Source: Chloroflexota bacterium (GTDB lineage Bacteria > Chloroflexota > Anaerolineae > Aggregatilineales > UBA2796). Taken from it: DNA of 62,155 nucleotides. The notes beneath the pieces are model-generated. The model ran no database searches, had not been told where the DNA came from, and saw nothing but the letters and a program-made list of their open reading frames with translations. The position numbers and the translations under genes are program-made. Shown in pieces: positions 51,743 through 60,192 of this stretch; position 1 is the first letter of the stretch; each line of letters starts with the position of its first letter. The stretch is taken from NCBI GenBank assembly GCA_021325095.1, contig JAJPHV010000121.1, positions 1 to 62,155 on the forward strand, given 5' to 3'.

Positions 51743-52105
51743 TCACGCCAGGCTGCGCATGACGGCCAGTAAACTTTCGGGAGAGTCGCCTTTGCTGACA
51801 AACACATCGGCCCCTGCCGAAAGCGCATCGGCTCTGTAATCGGCGTACATGGATAGCACCACAACTTTGACCTGCGGCCAGCGCGCCTTGACGATGCGCG
51901 TCGTCTCCACACCATCCATGTCGGGCATCCGGGCATCCATCAAGATGACGTCGGGCTGAGACTGTTCGACCATGTGGACGGCTTCGGAGCCATTCGCAGC
52001 TTGCTGAATGCCGCTGACGTGCGGCCAGGTCGCAAGCAGCGCAGTCAAACTCTGTCGTGTTCTCGCCTGGTCGTCCACAATCAACACTCGAATACCCTCC
52101 CTCAT
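51743..52105 (-). CDS. Single-domain response regulator, NarL-type receiver without HTH
   Basis: 120 residues from the ATG at 52105 after AGAGGAGA; the 10-codon extension upstream lacks a ribosome site. Receiver with Asp11-Asp12, phosphorylation site Asp57 in LMDARMP, SMYAD at the switch Thr/Ser position and FVSKGD with the conserved Lys. The VLIVDDQARTRQSLTALL start is that of NarL/FixJ-type regulators, but the DNA-binding helix-turn-helix is absent. It opens the unit running on to the carotenoid genes crtB and crtY, so a role in their control is plausible. Confidence 0.9.
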   Translation of the reverse strand: MREGIRVLIVDDQARTRQSLTALLATWPHVSGIQQAANGSEAVHMVEQSQPDVILMDARMPDMDGVETTRIVKARWPQVKVVVLSMYADYRADALSAGADVFVSKGDSPESLLAVMRSLA

Positions 52106-52199
52106 TCCGTCTCCTCTTAGCCTTACGTCAATCAACTGCCACCAGCATAACGGACCTGCCTCCGCTCTTCATCGAAAGGATGAAGGATTTCACGCTCAC

Positions 52200-52225
52200 A
52201 AAAAAAGACCGCTCCGGGAGCGGCC
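52200..52225 (-). terminator. Rho-independent terminator after the PHP gene
   Basis: On the minus strand a GC-rich stem GGCCGCTCC/GGAGCGGTC is followed by a run of seven T. It lies 57 bases after the stop of the PHP phosphatase gene and before the receiver gene, so it separates the two units. Confidence 0.85.
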
Positions 52226-52281
52226 TACCTCAACATTCTGACGATGGACTACCACATTTGTAGGAGAGCGCCTCGCAAGAC

Positions 52282-53082
52282 TTACAGGTCACTCCACCCG
52301 ACGATTCGGCCCCCTTCAAACCGGCAAACCCGACTTAACCCCACGCTGAGGGCACTTTGCCGGGCTACCTCAAAGCCGCCGCCGATGTTGTTGGCCCGGT
52401 GCGCATCGCTGCCAAAGGTCAGCAGGCGTCCGCCCATCTCGACGTACCAGCGCAGCGCTTCCTGTGCCGGGTGAATCTCGGCAGCGGCGCTGCGTAGCCC
52501 TTTCGTGTTGAGTTCCAACGCGATGTCGTTGTCGATACACGCCTGCCATGTGGCCCGAATGCTGTCCTCGAAGGGGCGGATGTCAAAAGCGCCGTAGACC
52601 TCAAAGCCGACCCGCTTGGGCAAATCGACGTGCGCCAGGATGTTGAAGCCGCCGTGCGCTGCCATACGGGCCAGTTCCGTGAAATAGGCACCGAAGGCGA
52701 CCTGTGGTGGGTTGCCGCGAAAGTAATCGTTGCTGAACATGTTGTTATTGCCGACCCAGTGCAGGCTGCCCAACACCACGTCATAAGGGTAGCGTTCCAG
52801 GACCGGTTGTATTTTTCGCTGCCAGCGATGAGGCTCGCCAACCTCAACGGCGGCGCGGATCGTCAGATTGGGGAACTGCCTCCGGCAGCGCTCAAGGTCC
52901 GTAAAGTAGCGTTCCGGGTCGTAATAACCCAGATCGATGTCCAGCAGATGATTGTTGAAGTGATCGCTGAACGCAATCTCGCTGATGCCAGCCTCGATGG
53001 CGGCGGCGCACATCTCCGCCATCGGGATTTTGCAGTCAAAACTGTGGTGGGTGTGAATGTGGTAGTCGATGAATGCTGTCAC
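52282..53082 (-). CDS. PHP-domain histidinol phosphatase-like protein
   Basis: 266 residues. PHP metal-binding motifs are in order: HIHTHHSFD at 8-16, FSDHFNN near 39, a conserved EVG strand near 80, GSLHWVG near 105, HVDLPKR near 153 and DAHR near 230. Such proteins remove phosphate from L-histidinol phosphate (HisK/HisJ type), with three metal ions in the active site. Family relatives also serve as general phosphoesterases, and no other his gene is visible here, so the substrate is not certain. It is separated from the S51-like gene upstream by 45 bases and ends at a terminator. Confidence 0.87.
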   Translation of the reverse strand: MTAFIDYHIHTHHSFDCKIPMAEMCAAAIEAGISEIAFSDHFNNHLLDIDLGYYDPERYFTDLERCRRQFPNLTIRAAVEVGEPHRWQRKIQPVLERYPYDVVLGSLHWVGNNNMFSNDYFRGNPPQVAFGAYFTELARMAAHGGFNILAHVDLPKRVGFEVYGAFDIRPFEDSIRATWQACIDNDIALELNTKGLRSAAAEIHPAQEALRWYVEMGGRLLTFGSDAHRANNIGGGFEVARQSALSVGLSRVCRFEGGRIVGWSDL

Positions 53083-53127
53083 GTTGCTTGTCCCTGAGCC
53101 CGGGATATTGAGGAAGCGGTTATTGAT

Positions 53128-53814
53128 TCAGCCTGGCACAACGTCCAGTTCAAAGGTTTGTCCGCCCGTATACGCCTGTTCGGAATCTGCACGGTAAACC
53201 GTCACGTCTCCTGCGCCGAGCACTTCAACTTCCTGCCCGCTGATCAGCGCTGCCGTTTGTTCATCAATGCCCAGCAGAATGTACTCGGCTGGCAGCCCGG
53301 TACGAAGACGCACTGCATTGAAACGCCCCGCGATCATCTCGTGGTGCGGCAGCACGACCATTCGCTTGAGCACACCGAGCGCCTTCTCCCAGAGGCCGCT
53401 GTCCCAGTAGTAGTCGCACAACGCCATCGCCCCCGCTCCGCTTGCTGCCAGCATGACACCGTTGGCCCAGGCGTGCTGCAATCGGGCCAGCGTCTCTGTC
53501 CCTTTTAACGCTTCAACGAGCGCCAGCGGGTTGCCGTCCGTCAGGTAAACGATTTGTGTGCTTTCCAGTGCTGCTGAAGCCGCCGGATCGCTGGCAATGG
53601 TCGCATCGGCTATCATGACTGGTGCAGCCTTCGCACCCAGCGCATTCAACGCACCGACTGCCTGCCGCGCCGCTTTACGCGGGTTATCGGCAGCCGTCGG
53701 CAGTACGGTCACACGCGGCGCATCCGGCCCGGCAGCGCGCAACAGCCGACTGAGCAGGGGAGTGCTCTCCCTGCCGAACTCATTCCCGCCGATTAGCATC
53801 ACCCTACCGGGCAT
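53128..53814 (-). CDS. Cyanophycinase-like (S51/class I amidotransferase-fold) protein lacking the nucleophile Ser
   Basis: 228 residues from the ATG at 53814, with GGAGG 7 bases upstream. Opens with LIGGNEF, then YLTDGNPLALVEAL and WANGVMLAASGAGAM, a layout matching cyanophycinase and peptidase E. The nucleophile motif, usually (G/A)(T/S)SAGA, reads ASGAGA: the Ser that attacks the peptide bond is replaced by Gly, with a Ser one position before. The GGN oxyanion-type segment is DGN. It may be an inactive binding protein or use the shifted Ser. Its last part is a short beta domain. It is divergent from a GNAT gene. Confidence 0.82.
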   Translation of the reverse strand: MPGRVMLIGGNEFGRESTPLLSRLLRAAGPDAPRVTVLPTAADNPRKAARQAVGALNALGAKAAPVMIADATIASDPAASAALESTQIVYLTDGNPLALVEALKGTETLARLQHAWANGVMLAASGAGAMALCDYYWDSGLWEKALGVLKRMVVLPHHEMIAGRFNAVRLRTGLPAEYILLGIDEQTAALISGQEVEVLGAGDVTVYRADSEQAYTGGQTFELDVVPG

Positions 53815-53868
53815 AAACTCCCCTCCCATATGGGCCAAGTGCCAGGCCTCAGACCGCGCACTCATGGT

Positions 53869-53874
53869 TATAAT
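53869..53874 (+). promoter_or_regulatory. -10 box for the GNAT gene
   Basis: A consensus TATAAT 26 bases upstream of the ATG at 53901, in the short divergent gap to the S51-like gene. Confidence 0.4.
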
Positions 53875-53900
53875 GCGCGGTGTTATTTGAACATGGACAG

Positions 53901-54383
53901 ATGATGAACGCCAACTACCGCCTGCGCCAGGTCACACTCAATGACGCAGCCCAACTCCAGGAATCGTGCTGGCCGAACTGGTCGATTGAAGCCGTCCGTG
54001 ACCTGTTGCAGCGTGTGGATGGCATCTCCCGGCGCAATCGAGGGCTGGGCATTGTTGCTTACAACGAAGCAGACATCCTCGGCTACGGACAGTTGACCGT
54101 CTGGCCGCGCACCACTGAGATCAGCGATCTGATCGTCACCCCTGGCTACCGCAGTCACGGGATCGGCACAGCCATCATCCTACACCTGATCGATAAGGTA
54201 CGGGCGTGGCACTTGCCACAGGTCGAGATCGGCGTGGCGCTGAACAACCCGCGAGCGCTGGCTCTCTACCAGCGCCTGGGTTTTCAGGAAGATCGCATCA
54301 TTAACCTTGATCTGGGGCATGGCGTCGAGCCTGTCATGTATTTGACCATGTCTGTCACCCAGGAAATCCATTCTCCTGAGTGA
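53901..54383 (+). CDS. GNAT-family N-acetyltransferase
   Basis: 160 residues. The acetyl-CoA-binding motif A is clear: VTPGYRSHGIGTAIILHLID (about 80-100), with the Gly-x-Gly-x-Gly/Ala turn, followed by LALYQRLGFQE (motif B) near the C terminus. The substrate is unknown: small amines, amino acids or protein N-termini are all possible. The start is the ATG at 53901; a second ATG follows directly. A TATAAT box is 26 bases upstream. It is on the same strand as frr but separated by 274 bases, in which nothing coding is recognised. Confidence 0.87.
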   Translation: MMNANYRLRQVTLNDAAQLQESCWPNWSIEAVRDLLQRVDGISRRNRGLGIVAYNEADILGYGQLTVWPRTTEISDLIVTPGYRSHGIGTAIILHLIDKVRAWHLPQVEIGVALNNPRALALYQRLGFQEDRIINLDLGHGVEPVMYLTMSVTQEIHSPE

Positions 54384-54657
54384 CGAGGCGCCTCATCCTC
54401 CACCATACCATCATTCCTTGCCCGGCGGAGTCTCTCGCTTCCCATTGACCTCCTGTTGGAGGAAACTGATCGATTTGGGGTGCGCCCGCAGTAAGCGGTG
54501 ACCCTGGCCTGTCAGATGGCATTTTGACGGTGACACCCTCAACTGGTGAGACCTGGCAGGGCCTCGCCGTGTATGGTTGACAACGGCAGGTGGATGCGCA
54601 AGAATCGCAGTATAACTTCCCTTTAACATTTCTTACTGGATTTCTAGAGGCAGCCCC

Positions 54658-55215
54658 ATGATCAATGATGTCCTGAAAGATGCTGAATCCCGGATGAAGG
54701 GGGCGATTCACGCCCTGGAAGAAGACCTGGCGACGATCCGCACCGGGCGGGCCAGCCCGGCCCTGGTCGAGAAGCTGATGGTTGAGTATTACGGCACGCC
54801 GACCCCGCTCTATCAGATGGCAACCATCAATGTGCCGGAGGCGCAGTTGATCACAATCAAGCCTTTCGACAAGAACTCACTGCGCGACATCGAACGGGCT
54901 ATCCAGACCTCGGAACTGGGCCTCAATCCCAACAACGACGGCACGCTGATCCGCCTGGCGCTGCCACCGCTAACGCAGGAACGGCGCAAGGAACTGGTCA
55001 AGGTGGTGCACCACCGCCTGGAAGAGGCCAAAGTGGCGCTGCGCAACATCCGGCGCAGCGCCATCGACGACCTGCGCGAGTTCGAGAAGGAAAGCCTGAT
55101 CTCCGAGGACGAAAGCCGCCGGGGACAGGAAGAGGTGCAGAAGTTGATCGACAAGTACACCGAACTGGTGGATGCGACGGGGAAACGTAAAGAACAGGAG
55201 ATCATGGCGGTCTGA
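54658..55215 (+). CDS. frr: Ribosome recycling factor
   Basis: 185 residues, the usual length. Splits the post-termination 70S ribosome with EF-G in the cytoplasm. Typical sequence: long helices flanking a beta domain, with LATIRTGRASPALVEKLMVEYYG at about 25-45, a diagnostic stretch, and the C-terminal EEVQKLIDKYTELVDATGKRKEQEIM. AGAGG precedes the ATG, and a TATAAC box lies about 45 bases upstream. In most bacteria frr is followed by uppS and cdsA, as here, so the order confirms the assignment. Confidence 0.97.
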   Translation: MINDVLKDAESRMKGAIHALEEDLATIRTGRASPALVEKLMVEYYGTPTPLYQMATINVPEAQLITIKPFDKNSLRDIERAIQTSELGLNPNNDGTLIRLALPPLTQERRKELVKVVHHRLEEAKVALRNIRRSAIDDLREFEKESLISEDESRRGQEEVQKLIDKYTELVDATGKRKEQEIMAV

Positions 55216-55236
55216 TGGAAAGACGAAAGTAGGAGC

Positions 55237-55983
55237 ATGGTAGCAAAAGCGCACATCACAGTGCAAGAAGAATCACAGGTACGGCCTGAGCGTGTGCCTT
55301 ACCACCTTGCCATCATCATGGATGGCAACGGACGGTGGGCGCAAGCGCGCGGGATGCCCCGGCTGGCCGGGCACAAGGCAGGCGTGGAGAATCTGCGCCG
55401 TGTTCTGCGCGCCTGCAGCGAGTTCGGCATCAAAATCCTGACCATCTACGCCTTCTCCACGGAAAACTGGGGCCGCCCGGAGTCGGAAGTGCGCGGCCTG
55501 ATGAACATCCTGGAAAGCGTCATTGACCACGAACTGAATGACCTGGATGCGAACGGCGTTCAACTGCGCCACCTGGGAAGGTTGGAGGGCCTGTCGCCCG
55601 TTTTGCAGCGCAAAGTCCACGAAGCTATTGAACGCACGCGCAACAATGACCGATTGACGCTCAACGTTGCCTTCAACTACGGCGGGCGAGACGAGATCAT
55701 CCAGGCGGTGCGGCGTATCGTCGCCGACGGCATCCCCGCCGAAGAGATCGACGAGGTGTTGTTCAGCCACTACCTGTACACCTGCGGCGCGCCCGACCCT
55801 GATTTGATCGTCCGCACCAGCGGGGAACTGCGCGTCAGCAATTTCCTGATCTGGCAAGGCGCTTACGCCGAATATTACGCCACCCCAACCTACTGGCCCG
55901 ACTTCGACAAGGAAGAATTGCGCAAGGCGCTGATCCATTATAATGGACGGGAACGGCGCTTCGGCCTGGTGACGCCGCCCTGA
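55237..55983 (+). CDS. uppS: Undecaprenyl diphosphate synthase
   Basis: 248 residues. Cis-prenyltransferase that extends farnesyl diphosphate with isopentenyl diphosphate to the C55 lipid carrier of cell-wall synthesis. Catalytic Asp29 lies in MDGNGRWA (28-35), followed by the HKAG motif, IYAFSTENW at about 70, and RTSGELRVSNFLIWQ and EYYATPTYWPDF near 200. Full length. The start is 21 bases after frr, with AGGAG before the ATG. Its product chain also supplies carriers for lipid-linked glycosylation, which the GT39-like enzyme at 14 kb would use. Confidence 0.97.
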   Translation: MVAKAHITVQEESQVRPERVPYHLAIIMDGNGRWAQARGMPRLAGHKAGVENLRRVLRACSEFGIKILTIYAFSTENWGRPESEVRGLMNILESVIDHELNDLDANGVQLRHLGRLEGLSPVLQRKVHEAIERTRNNDRLTLNVAFNYGGRDEIIQAVRRIVADGIPAEEIDEVLFSHYLYTCGAPDPDLIVRTSGELRVSNFLIWQGAYAEYYATPTYWPDFDKEELRKALIHYNGRERRFGLVTPP

Positions 55984-56024
55984 CCTTTTCGCTTCTGCTC
56001 CACGCCAGTCCGGCAAGGTGTTCT

Positions 56025-56843
56025 ATGCTCAGAACACGGCTGCTGACGGCAACCGTACTGATACCCATCATCGCGTTCTTTCTGATCGCTGGTGGATGGT
56101 TATATGCGCTTGGCGTGGCGGTCACTCTGGCTGTTGGTGGCGTTGAATTCGTCTCGTTAATGCGCAAAGGCGGCTATCGGCCCTATCAGGCTATCGTCCT
56201 GGCCGCCATTGTTTTAACTGTTGCCGCGCAGGCGGCTGGCATCATGGCGCAGGTACTCGCGCCTGGCCTGGCGGCGCTTCTGATCGTCTCGATGACCGCT
56301 ATGCTGGCGGCCTATGGCGATGGCGACAAAATTCCGGCGGTCAACTTCGGGCTGACCGTTGGCGGGGCATTGTATATCGGCTGGCTGGGCGCGCACCTGG
56401 TCGGCGTGCGCCAGCTACCTGACGGTCTATACTGGTCACTGATTGTCATTCCGTCGGTGGCCGCAGCGGATAGCGGTGCATACGTCGTCGGGCGCGGCCT
56501 GGGGCATCACAAAATGGCCCCGGTGGTCAGCCCCAACAAAACCTGGGAAGGCTATCTGGGCGGTGCTCTGGTTGCCGCCGGAATCGGGGCACTGTGCGCA
56601 GCGCTGGCTTCCACGCTTGCGCCCAGGATTCGTGTAGTGGATGGTGCGTTCATTGGCCTGCTGGTCGGGCTGGTCAGCCCGGTTGGCGATCTGGGCATGT
56701 CTACGCTCAAGCGCATGTTCGGAGCCAAAGATTTCAGCAACATACTGCCCGGTCACGGTGGTGTGCTGGACCGGATCGATTCGGTGTTGGTCGGGGCGGC
56801 GATCAGTTTCTATTACATTGTCTGGTTCGCCCTTACCCGATGA
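56025..56843 (+). CDS. cdsA: Phosphatidate cytidylyltransferase
   Basis: 272 residues, six to seven transmembrane helices. Makes CDP-diacylglycerol from phosphatidate and CTP, the branch point of phospholipid synthesis. The C-terminal block has SAADSGAYVVGRGLGHHKMAPVVSPNKTWEGYLGG (family signature with KTWEGxxGG), followed by DLGMSTLKRMFGAKDFSNILPGHGGVLDRIDS, the Mg- and CTP-binding part with the essential acidic residues. Follows uppS with 41 bases between. The usual next gene, dxr, is absent; instead fbp follows. Confidence 0.96.
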   Translation: MLRTRLLTATVLIPIIAFFLIAGGWLYALGVAVTLAVGGVEFVSLMRKGGYRPYQAIVLAAIVLTVAAQAAGIMAQVLAPGLAALLIVSMTAMLAAYGDGDKIPAVNFGLTVGGALYIGWLGAHLVGVRQLPDGLYWSLIVIPSVAAADSGAYVVGRGLGHHKMAPVVSPNKTWEGYLGGALVAAGIGALCAALASTLAPRIRVVDGAFIGLLVGLVSPVGDLGMSTLKRMFGAKDFSNILPGHGGVLDRIDSVLVGAAISFYYIVWFALTR

Positions 56844-56869
56844 GGAGCGCAAGGTGAGGAAATAGACTT

Positions 56870-57967
56870 ATGGCCCCTCTGATCACAATCGAGCGCCACA
56901 TTATCGACCAGCAGCGCAAATACCCCAATGCCACCGGCGCATTTTCCCGTCTACTGTACGACATCGCCCTGTCCGCCAAAATCATTGCCCGCGAGTCGAT
57001 GCGCGCCGGGCTGGTCGATATTCTCGGTTCTGCCGACACCGAGAACGTTCACGGCGAGAAACAACAAAAACTCGACATTTTCGCCGATGCCACGATGTTC
57101 CATATGAACGATCATACCGGGCAGCTTTGCGTCATGGCCTCGGAAGAGCAGGATAACATTATTACGATTCCCGATCAGTTCCCGTGCGGCAAGTACGTGC
57201 TGGTTTACGACCCGCTGGACGGCTCCTCGAACATCGATGTGAACATCGGCATGGGCACGATTTTTGGTATTCACCGCAAAATCACGGAAGGTGAACGCGG
57301 CGCGTTGGAAGACTGCTTGCAGCCCGGCCACGACCTGGTGGCCGCCGGGTACGTCATCTACGGAACGAGCACAATGCTCGTTTACTCCACAGGACAGGGC
57401 GTTCATGGCTTCACCCTCGACCCTTCGTTGGGCGAATTCCTGTTGAGCCATGAAAATATGCGGATTCCGGAAAAACCGTTGTACTACAGCGCCAACCAGG
57501 GCAATCAAAAATACTGGACGCCGGGTGTCCGGCGCTACGTGGACTGGCTGCAAGGGTTGGATGCGCCCGATCACGAGCCGCTGCAAGCCCGCTACGCCGG
57601 ATCGCTGGTCTCGGACTTCCACCGCAACTTGCTGCGCGGCGGCGTCTACTTCTACCCCGGCGACCTGCGCAACCCGAATAAACCGAATGGCAAGCTGCGC
57701 CTGGTTTATGAAGCCGCGCCGCTGGCCTTTCTGGCGGAACAGGCGGGCGGCTATGCCTCGGATGGGATCGGCAACATCCTGGACATCAAACCCACGTCGC
57801 TGCACCAGCGCGTGCCCTACTTCATCGGCAACCGCAACCTGGTGGAGCAGGCCGAGCGCTTCATCCAGGAGTATGACCCGGAATGGTTGGCCCGCTACAA
57901 ACCCATGCGCGTGACCGTGACCGGCAAGCGGCAGACCGCAACAATGCGTGTACAGGCTGAATCCTGA
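56870..57967 (+). CDS. fbp: Fructose-1,6-bisphosphatase, class I
   Basis: 365 residues. Hydrolyses fructose 1,6-bisphosphate to fructose 6-phosphate in gluconeogenesis. Metal and substrate residues are intact: the Glu pair in ASEEQD near 92-93, DPLDGSSNID at 114-123, and the RYAGSLVSDFHRNLLRGGVYFYPGD block near 240. Length is slightly above the usual 330-340 because of an Arg-rich tail. With pckG (17 kb) it shows the gluconeogenic direction of the pathway. It is 26 bases after cdsA and its TGA is immediately followed by the ATG of the next gene. Confidence 0.96.
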   Translation: MAPLITIERHIIDQQRKYPNATGAFSRLLYDIALSAKIIARESMRAGLVDILGSADTENVHGEKQQKLDIFADATMFHMNDHTGQLCVMASEEQDNIITIPDQFPCGKYVLVYDPLDGSSNIDVNIGMGTIFGIHRKITEGERGALEDCLQPGHDLVAAGYVIYGTSTMLVYSTGQGVHGFTLDPSLGEFLLSHENMRIPEKPLYYSANQGNQKYWTPGVRRYVDWLQGLDAPDHEPLQARYAGSLVSDFHRNLLRGGVYFYPGDLRNPNKPNGKLRLVYEAAPLAFLAEQAGGYASDGIGNILDIKPTSLHQRVPYFIGNRNLVEQAERFIQEYDPEWLARYKPMRVTVTGKRQTATMRVQAES

Positions 57968-58726
57968 ATGCCCACCGTCCAGCTCAGAGGCCAGCGCATG
58001 TTCTACGAGGTGCTTGGCAGCGGCCCGCCCCTGCTGCTGATGCACGGCTGGATGCAGATCGGGGCCGACCTGCTGCGGCTGGCCGAAGGGCTGGCCGTCA
58101 CCTACCGGGTCTACCTGCCCGATCTGCCCGGCTATGGCCGGAGCACCCCGCCAGATCGCACCTTTCCACCGGACTTTTATCAACGGGACGCAGCCAGGAT
58201 GACAGCCTTTCTCGACGCGCTTGGCCTGTCCAACGTTCATGTCATGGGCTTCAGCGATGGCGGCGAGGTGGCATTGCTCGTGCCCATCCTGCGCCCTGAC
58301 CTGTGCCGCTCAGTGATCGCCTGGGGTGCGGTGGGTTGGTTCCGGCCCGACCTGTGCGAAGTGGCGAGACAGCGCAGCCTGCCCCCCAACTGGATCAACG
58401 ACGGCTGGCGTGCCAGGCATCCGGGCCAAAGGGTTGATGACTGGCCCCACCAGTGGGTGGAGGCGTTCTGCGCGATCATTGCTGCTGGTGGCGAGATTAG
58501 CCGGGGCCGCGCTGCTGAAATCCGTTGTCCGCTTATGCTATTATTGGGTGACCAGGACGTGCTCAACCCGGTGGCAGATGGGCGGCGCTTTGTGGAAGAA
58601 GCCTCCAAAACGCCGGGCGTGGCGCGGGTTTTTGAGGTGTTCAAGTATGCGGGTCACGCCCTGCACGACGAACAACCTGAACGATTCCTGGCAATGGTGC
58701 GAAACTTTCTGAAGCAGAACGAATAG
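57968..58726 (+). CDS. Alpha/beta hydrolase
   Basis: 252 residues. The fold's oxyanion segment LLLMHGWMQ (about 18-26) is followed by the nucleophile elbow GFSDGGEVA with Ser at about 97, the acidic residue in LLGDQDVLNP (about 196), and the His in YAGHALHDEQP near 224, completing the catalytic triad. Esterase or C-C hydrolase activity is possible; the substrate cannot be deduced. It begins directly at the base after the fbp stop and is followed 14 bases later by a PhnD-like gene. Confidence 0.9.
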   Translation: MPTVQLRGQRMFYEVLGSGPPLLLMHGWMQIGADLLRLAEGLAVTYRVYLPDLPGYGRSTPPDRTFPPDFYQRDAARMTAFLDALGLSNVHVMGFSDGGEVALLVPILRPDLCRSVIAWGAVGWFRPDLCEVARQRSLPPNWINDGWRARHPGQRVDDWPHQWVEAFCAIIAAGGEISRGRAAEIRCPLMLLLGDQDVLNPVADGRRFVEEASKTPGVARVFEVFKYAGHALHDEQPERFLAMVRNFLKQNE

Positions 58727-58740
58727 CCACGAGAAGTCAC

Positions 58741-59556
58741 ATGCCACAGCAGCCGATCCGGTTTGTCACGTTTCTGGCACCGAACATCTACCCGGTTTAC
58801 CGGTTCGTGGCGGATTACGTCGCCGAAAAACTCAAGTATCCAACAGAATTGACCGACGGTGTGTCATTCGATCAGTTCGCCACGAATCAGGCCGACGTCG
58901 GCTTCATCTGTGGGCTGCCCTATGTCCAGCTTGCTGACCAGCATCCTCCTGCCGTGAAGCTGCTGGCCGCGCCCGTGCTGCAAGGCGAGCGCTACCAGGA
59001 CAGGCCGATCTACTTCTCGGACGTGATCGTGCGCCGGGATAGTCCGTTCCAGACGTTTACCGACCTGCGCGGGTGCTCCTGGTCATATAATGATCCGACC
59101 TCGCACTCGGGCTACAACCTGACCCGCTACTGGCTGGCGAAATTGGGAGAGACGGGCTGTTATTTTAGCCGCATCGTGCAGGCTGGTTTTCATCAGAAGT
59201 CGATCAGGCTGGTGTGCACAGGCGAAATTGACGCCTCGGCCATTGATTCGCAGGTGCTGGGCGTCGAACTGCGCGACTATCCAGAACTGGCCGAGCAAGT
59301 GCGCATTGTCGAAACCTTTGGCCCATCACCCATTCAGCCCGTCGTGGCTTCCTGTCACGTCCCGGACTCGCTGGCGACGGACATTTGCGCTGTGCTGCTG
59401 GCGATGGGCGACGATCCCGCGGCCCAGGCGGCGCTGGATCGCGGCCTCGTGAAGCGTTTTGTTGAGGTTAGCGACACCGATTACGACGAAATCCGGGCGA
59501 TGTGCTCGCTGGCCGTTGGCGTCGATTTGGCCCCACACCATATTAATTTCCTGTGA
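58741..59556 (+). CDS. PhnD-like phosphate/phosphonate-type binding protein, apparently cytoplasmic
   Basis: 271 residues resembling periplasmic binding proteins of the PhnD type: VSFDQFATNQADVGFICGLPYVQL, then SYNDPTSHSGYN (ligand-binding loop) and IDASAIDSQVLG. No signal peptide or lipobox is seen: the chain starts MPQQPIRFVTFLAPNIYP. The related permease and ATPase genes are not in the window. It may be an intracellular ligand-binding protein or belong to a transporter encoded elsewhere. The next gene (F420-linked nitroreductase) starts 27 bases after. Confidence 0.8.
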   Translation: MPQQPIRFVTFLAPNIYPVYRFVADYVAEKLKYPTELTDGVSFDQFATNQADVGFICGLPYVQLADQHPPAVKLLAAPVLQGERYQDRPIYFSDVIVRRDSPFQTFTDLRGCSWSYNDPTSHSGYNLTRYWLAKLGETGCYFSRIVQAGFHQKSIRLVCTGEIDASAIDSQVLGVELRDYPELAEQVRIVETFGPSPIQPVVASCHVPDSLATDICAVLLAMGDDPAAQAALDRGLVKRFVEVSDTDYDEIRAMCSLAVGVDLAPHHINFL

Positions 59557-59583
59557 AATTCTGTCTCTCGGTTTGAAACCTGC

Positions 59584-60192
59584 ATGATCCACGATAGCAT
59601 TCAGGGTATAATTTTGGGTAGGCGATCCATACGCCGGTACCAGCCGGATCGCCCTGTGCCGCGCGAGGTGCTGGAGGGCATATTGACCGCCGCGATCCAC
59701 GCGCCATCGGCTCACAACCGTCAGCCGTGGCGTTTCGCCGTGATAACCTCGCCTGATGTCCGCCGTGACCTCGCGCTTGCGATGGGGGCGCGGCTGCGCG
59801 CCGATCTCACCGCTGACCATGTACCTCAAGACGTGATTGAGAAGGATGTCAACCGCTCATTCAGCCGGATCAACGGTGCGCCGGCGCTGGTGCTGGCCTG
59901 TATGAGTATGGTGGATATGGATCGCTACCCTGATCCTGAACGCTCGGCTGCGGAACGCCTGATGGCTGTGCAGAGTACCGCCCTGGCTGTGCAGAATTTG
60001 CTGCTCGCGGCCCACGCTGAGGGGCTTGGGGCGTGCTGGATGTGCGCGCCGCTGTTTTGCCCGGACGTGGTCAGTGCTCAATTGAACCTGCCAGAAGACT
60101 GGGAACCCCAGGCATTGATCACGATAGGCTATCCAGCGGAACAAAAACAGTCGGCACGTCAACCCCTCGAAACGCGGGTATTATGGCGCTAA
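59584..60192 (+). CDS. FbiB-like nitroreductase (probable dehydro-F420 reductase)
   Basis: 202 residues, FMN-binding nitroreductase fold. RRSIRRYQPD and HAPSAHNRQPWRF mark the FMN-binding start; the end, LGACWMCAPLFCPDVV then LPEDWEPQALITIGYP, resembles the C-terminal domain of FbiB, which reduces dehydro-F420-0 to F420-0. It overlaps cofD by 10 bases, placing it with F420 synthesis. In FbiB the ligase and reductase are fused; here only the reductase is present. The gamma-glutamyl ligase (CofE) is not in the window and may lie past 62155. Confidence 0.85.
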   Translation: MIHDSIQGIILGRRSIRRYQPDRPVPREVLEGILTAAIHAPSAHNRQPWRFAVITSPDVRRDLALAMGARLRADLTADHVPQDVIEKDVNRSFSRINGAPALVLACMSMVDMDRYPDPERSAAERLMAVQSTALAVQNLLLAAHAEGLGACWMCAPLFCPDVVSAQLNLPEDWEPQALITIGYPAEQKQSARQPLETRVLWR

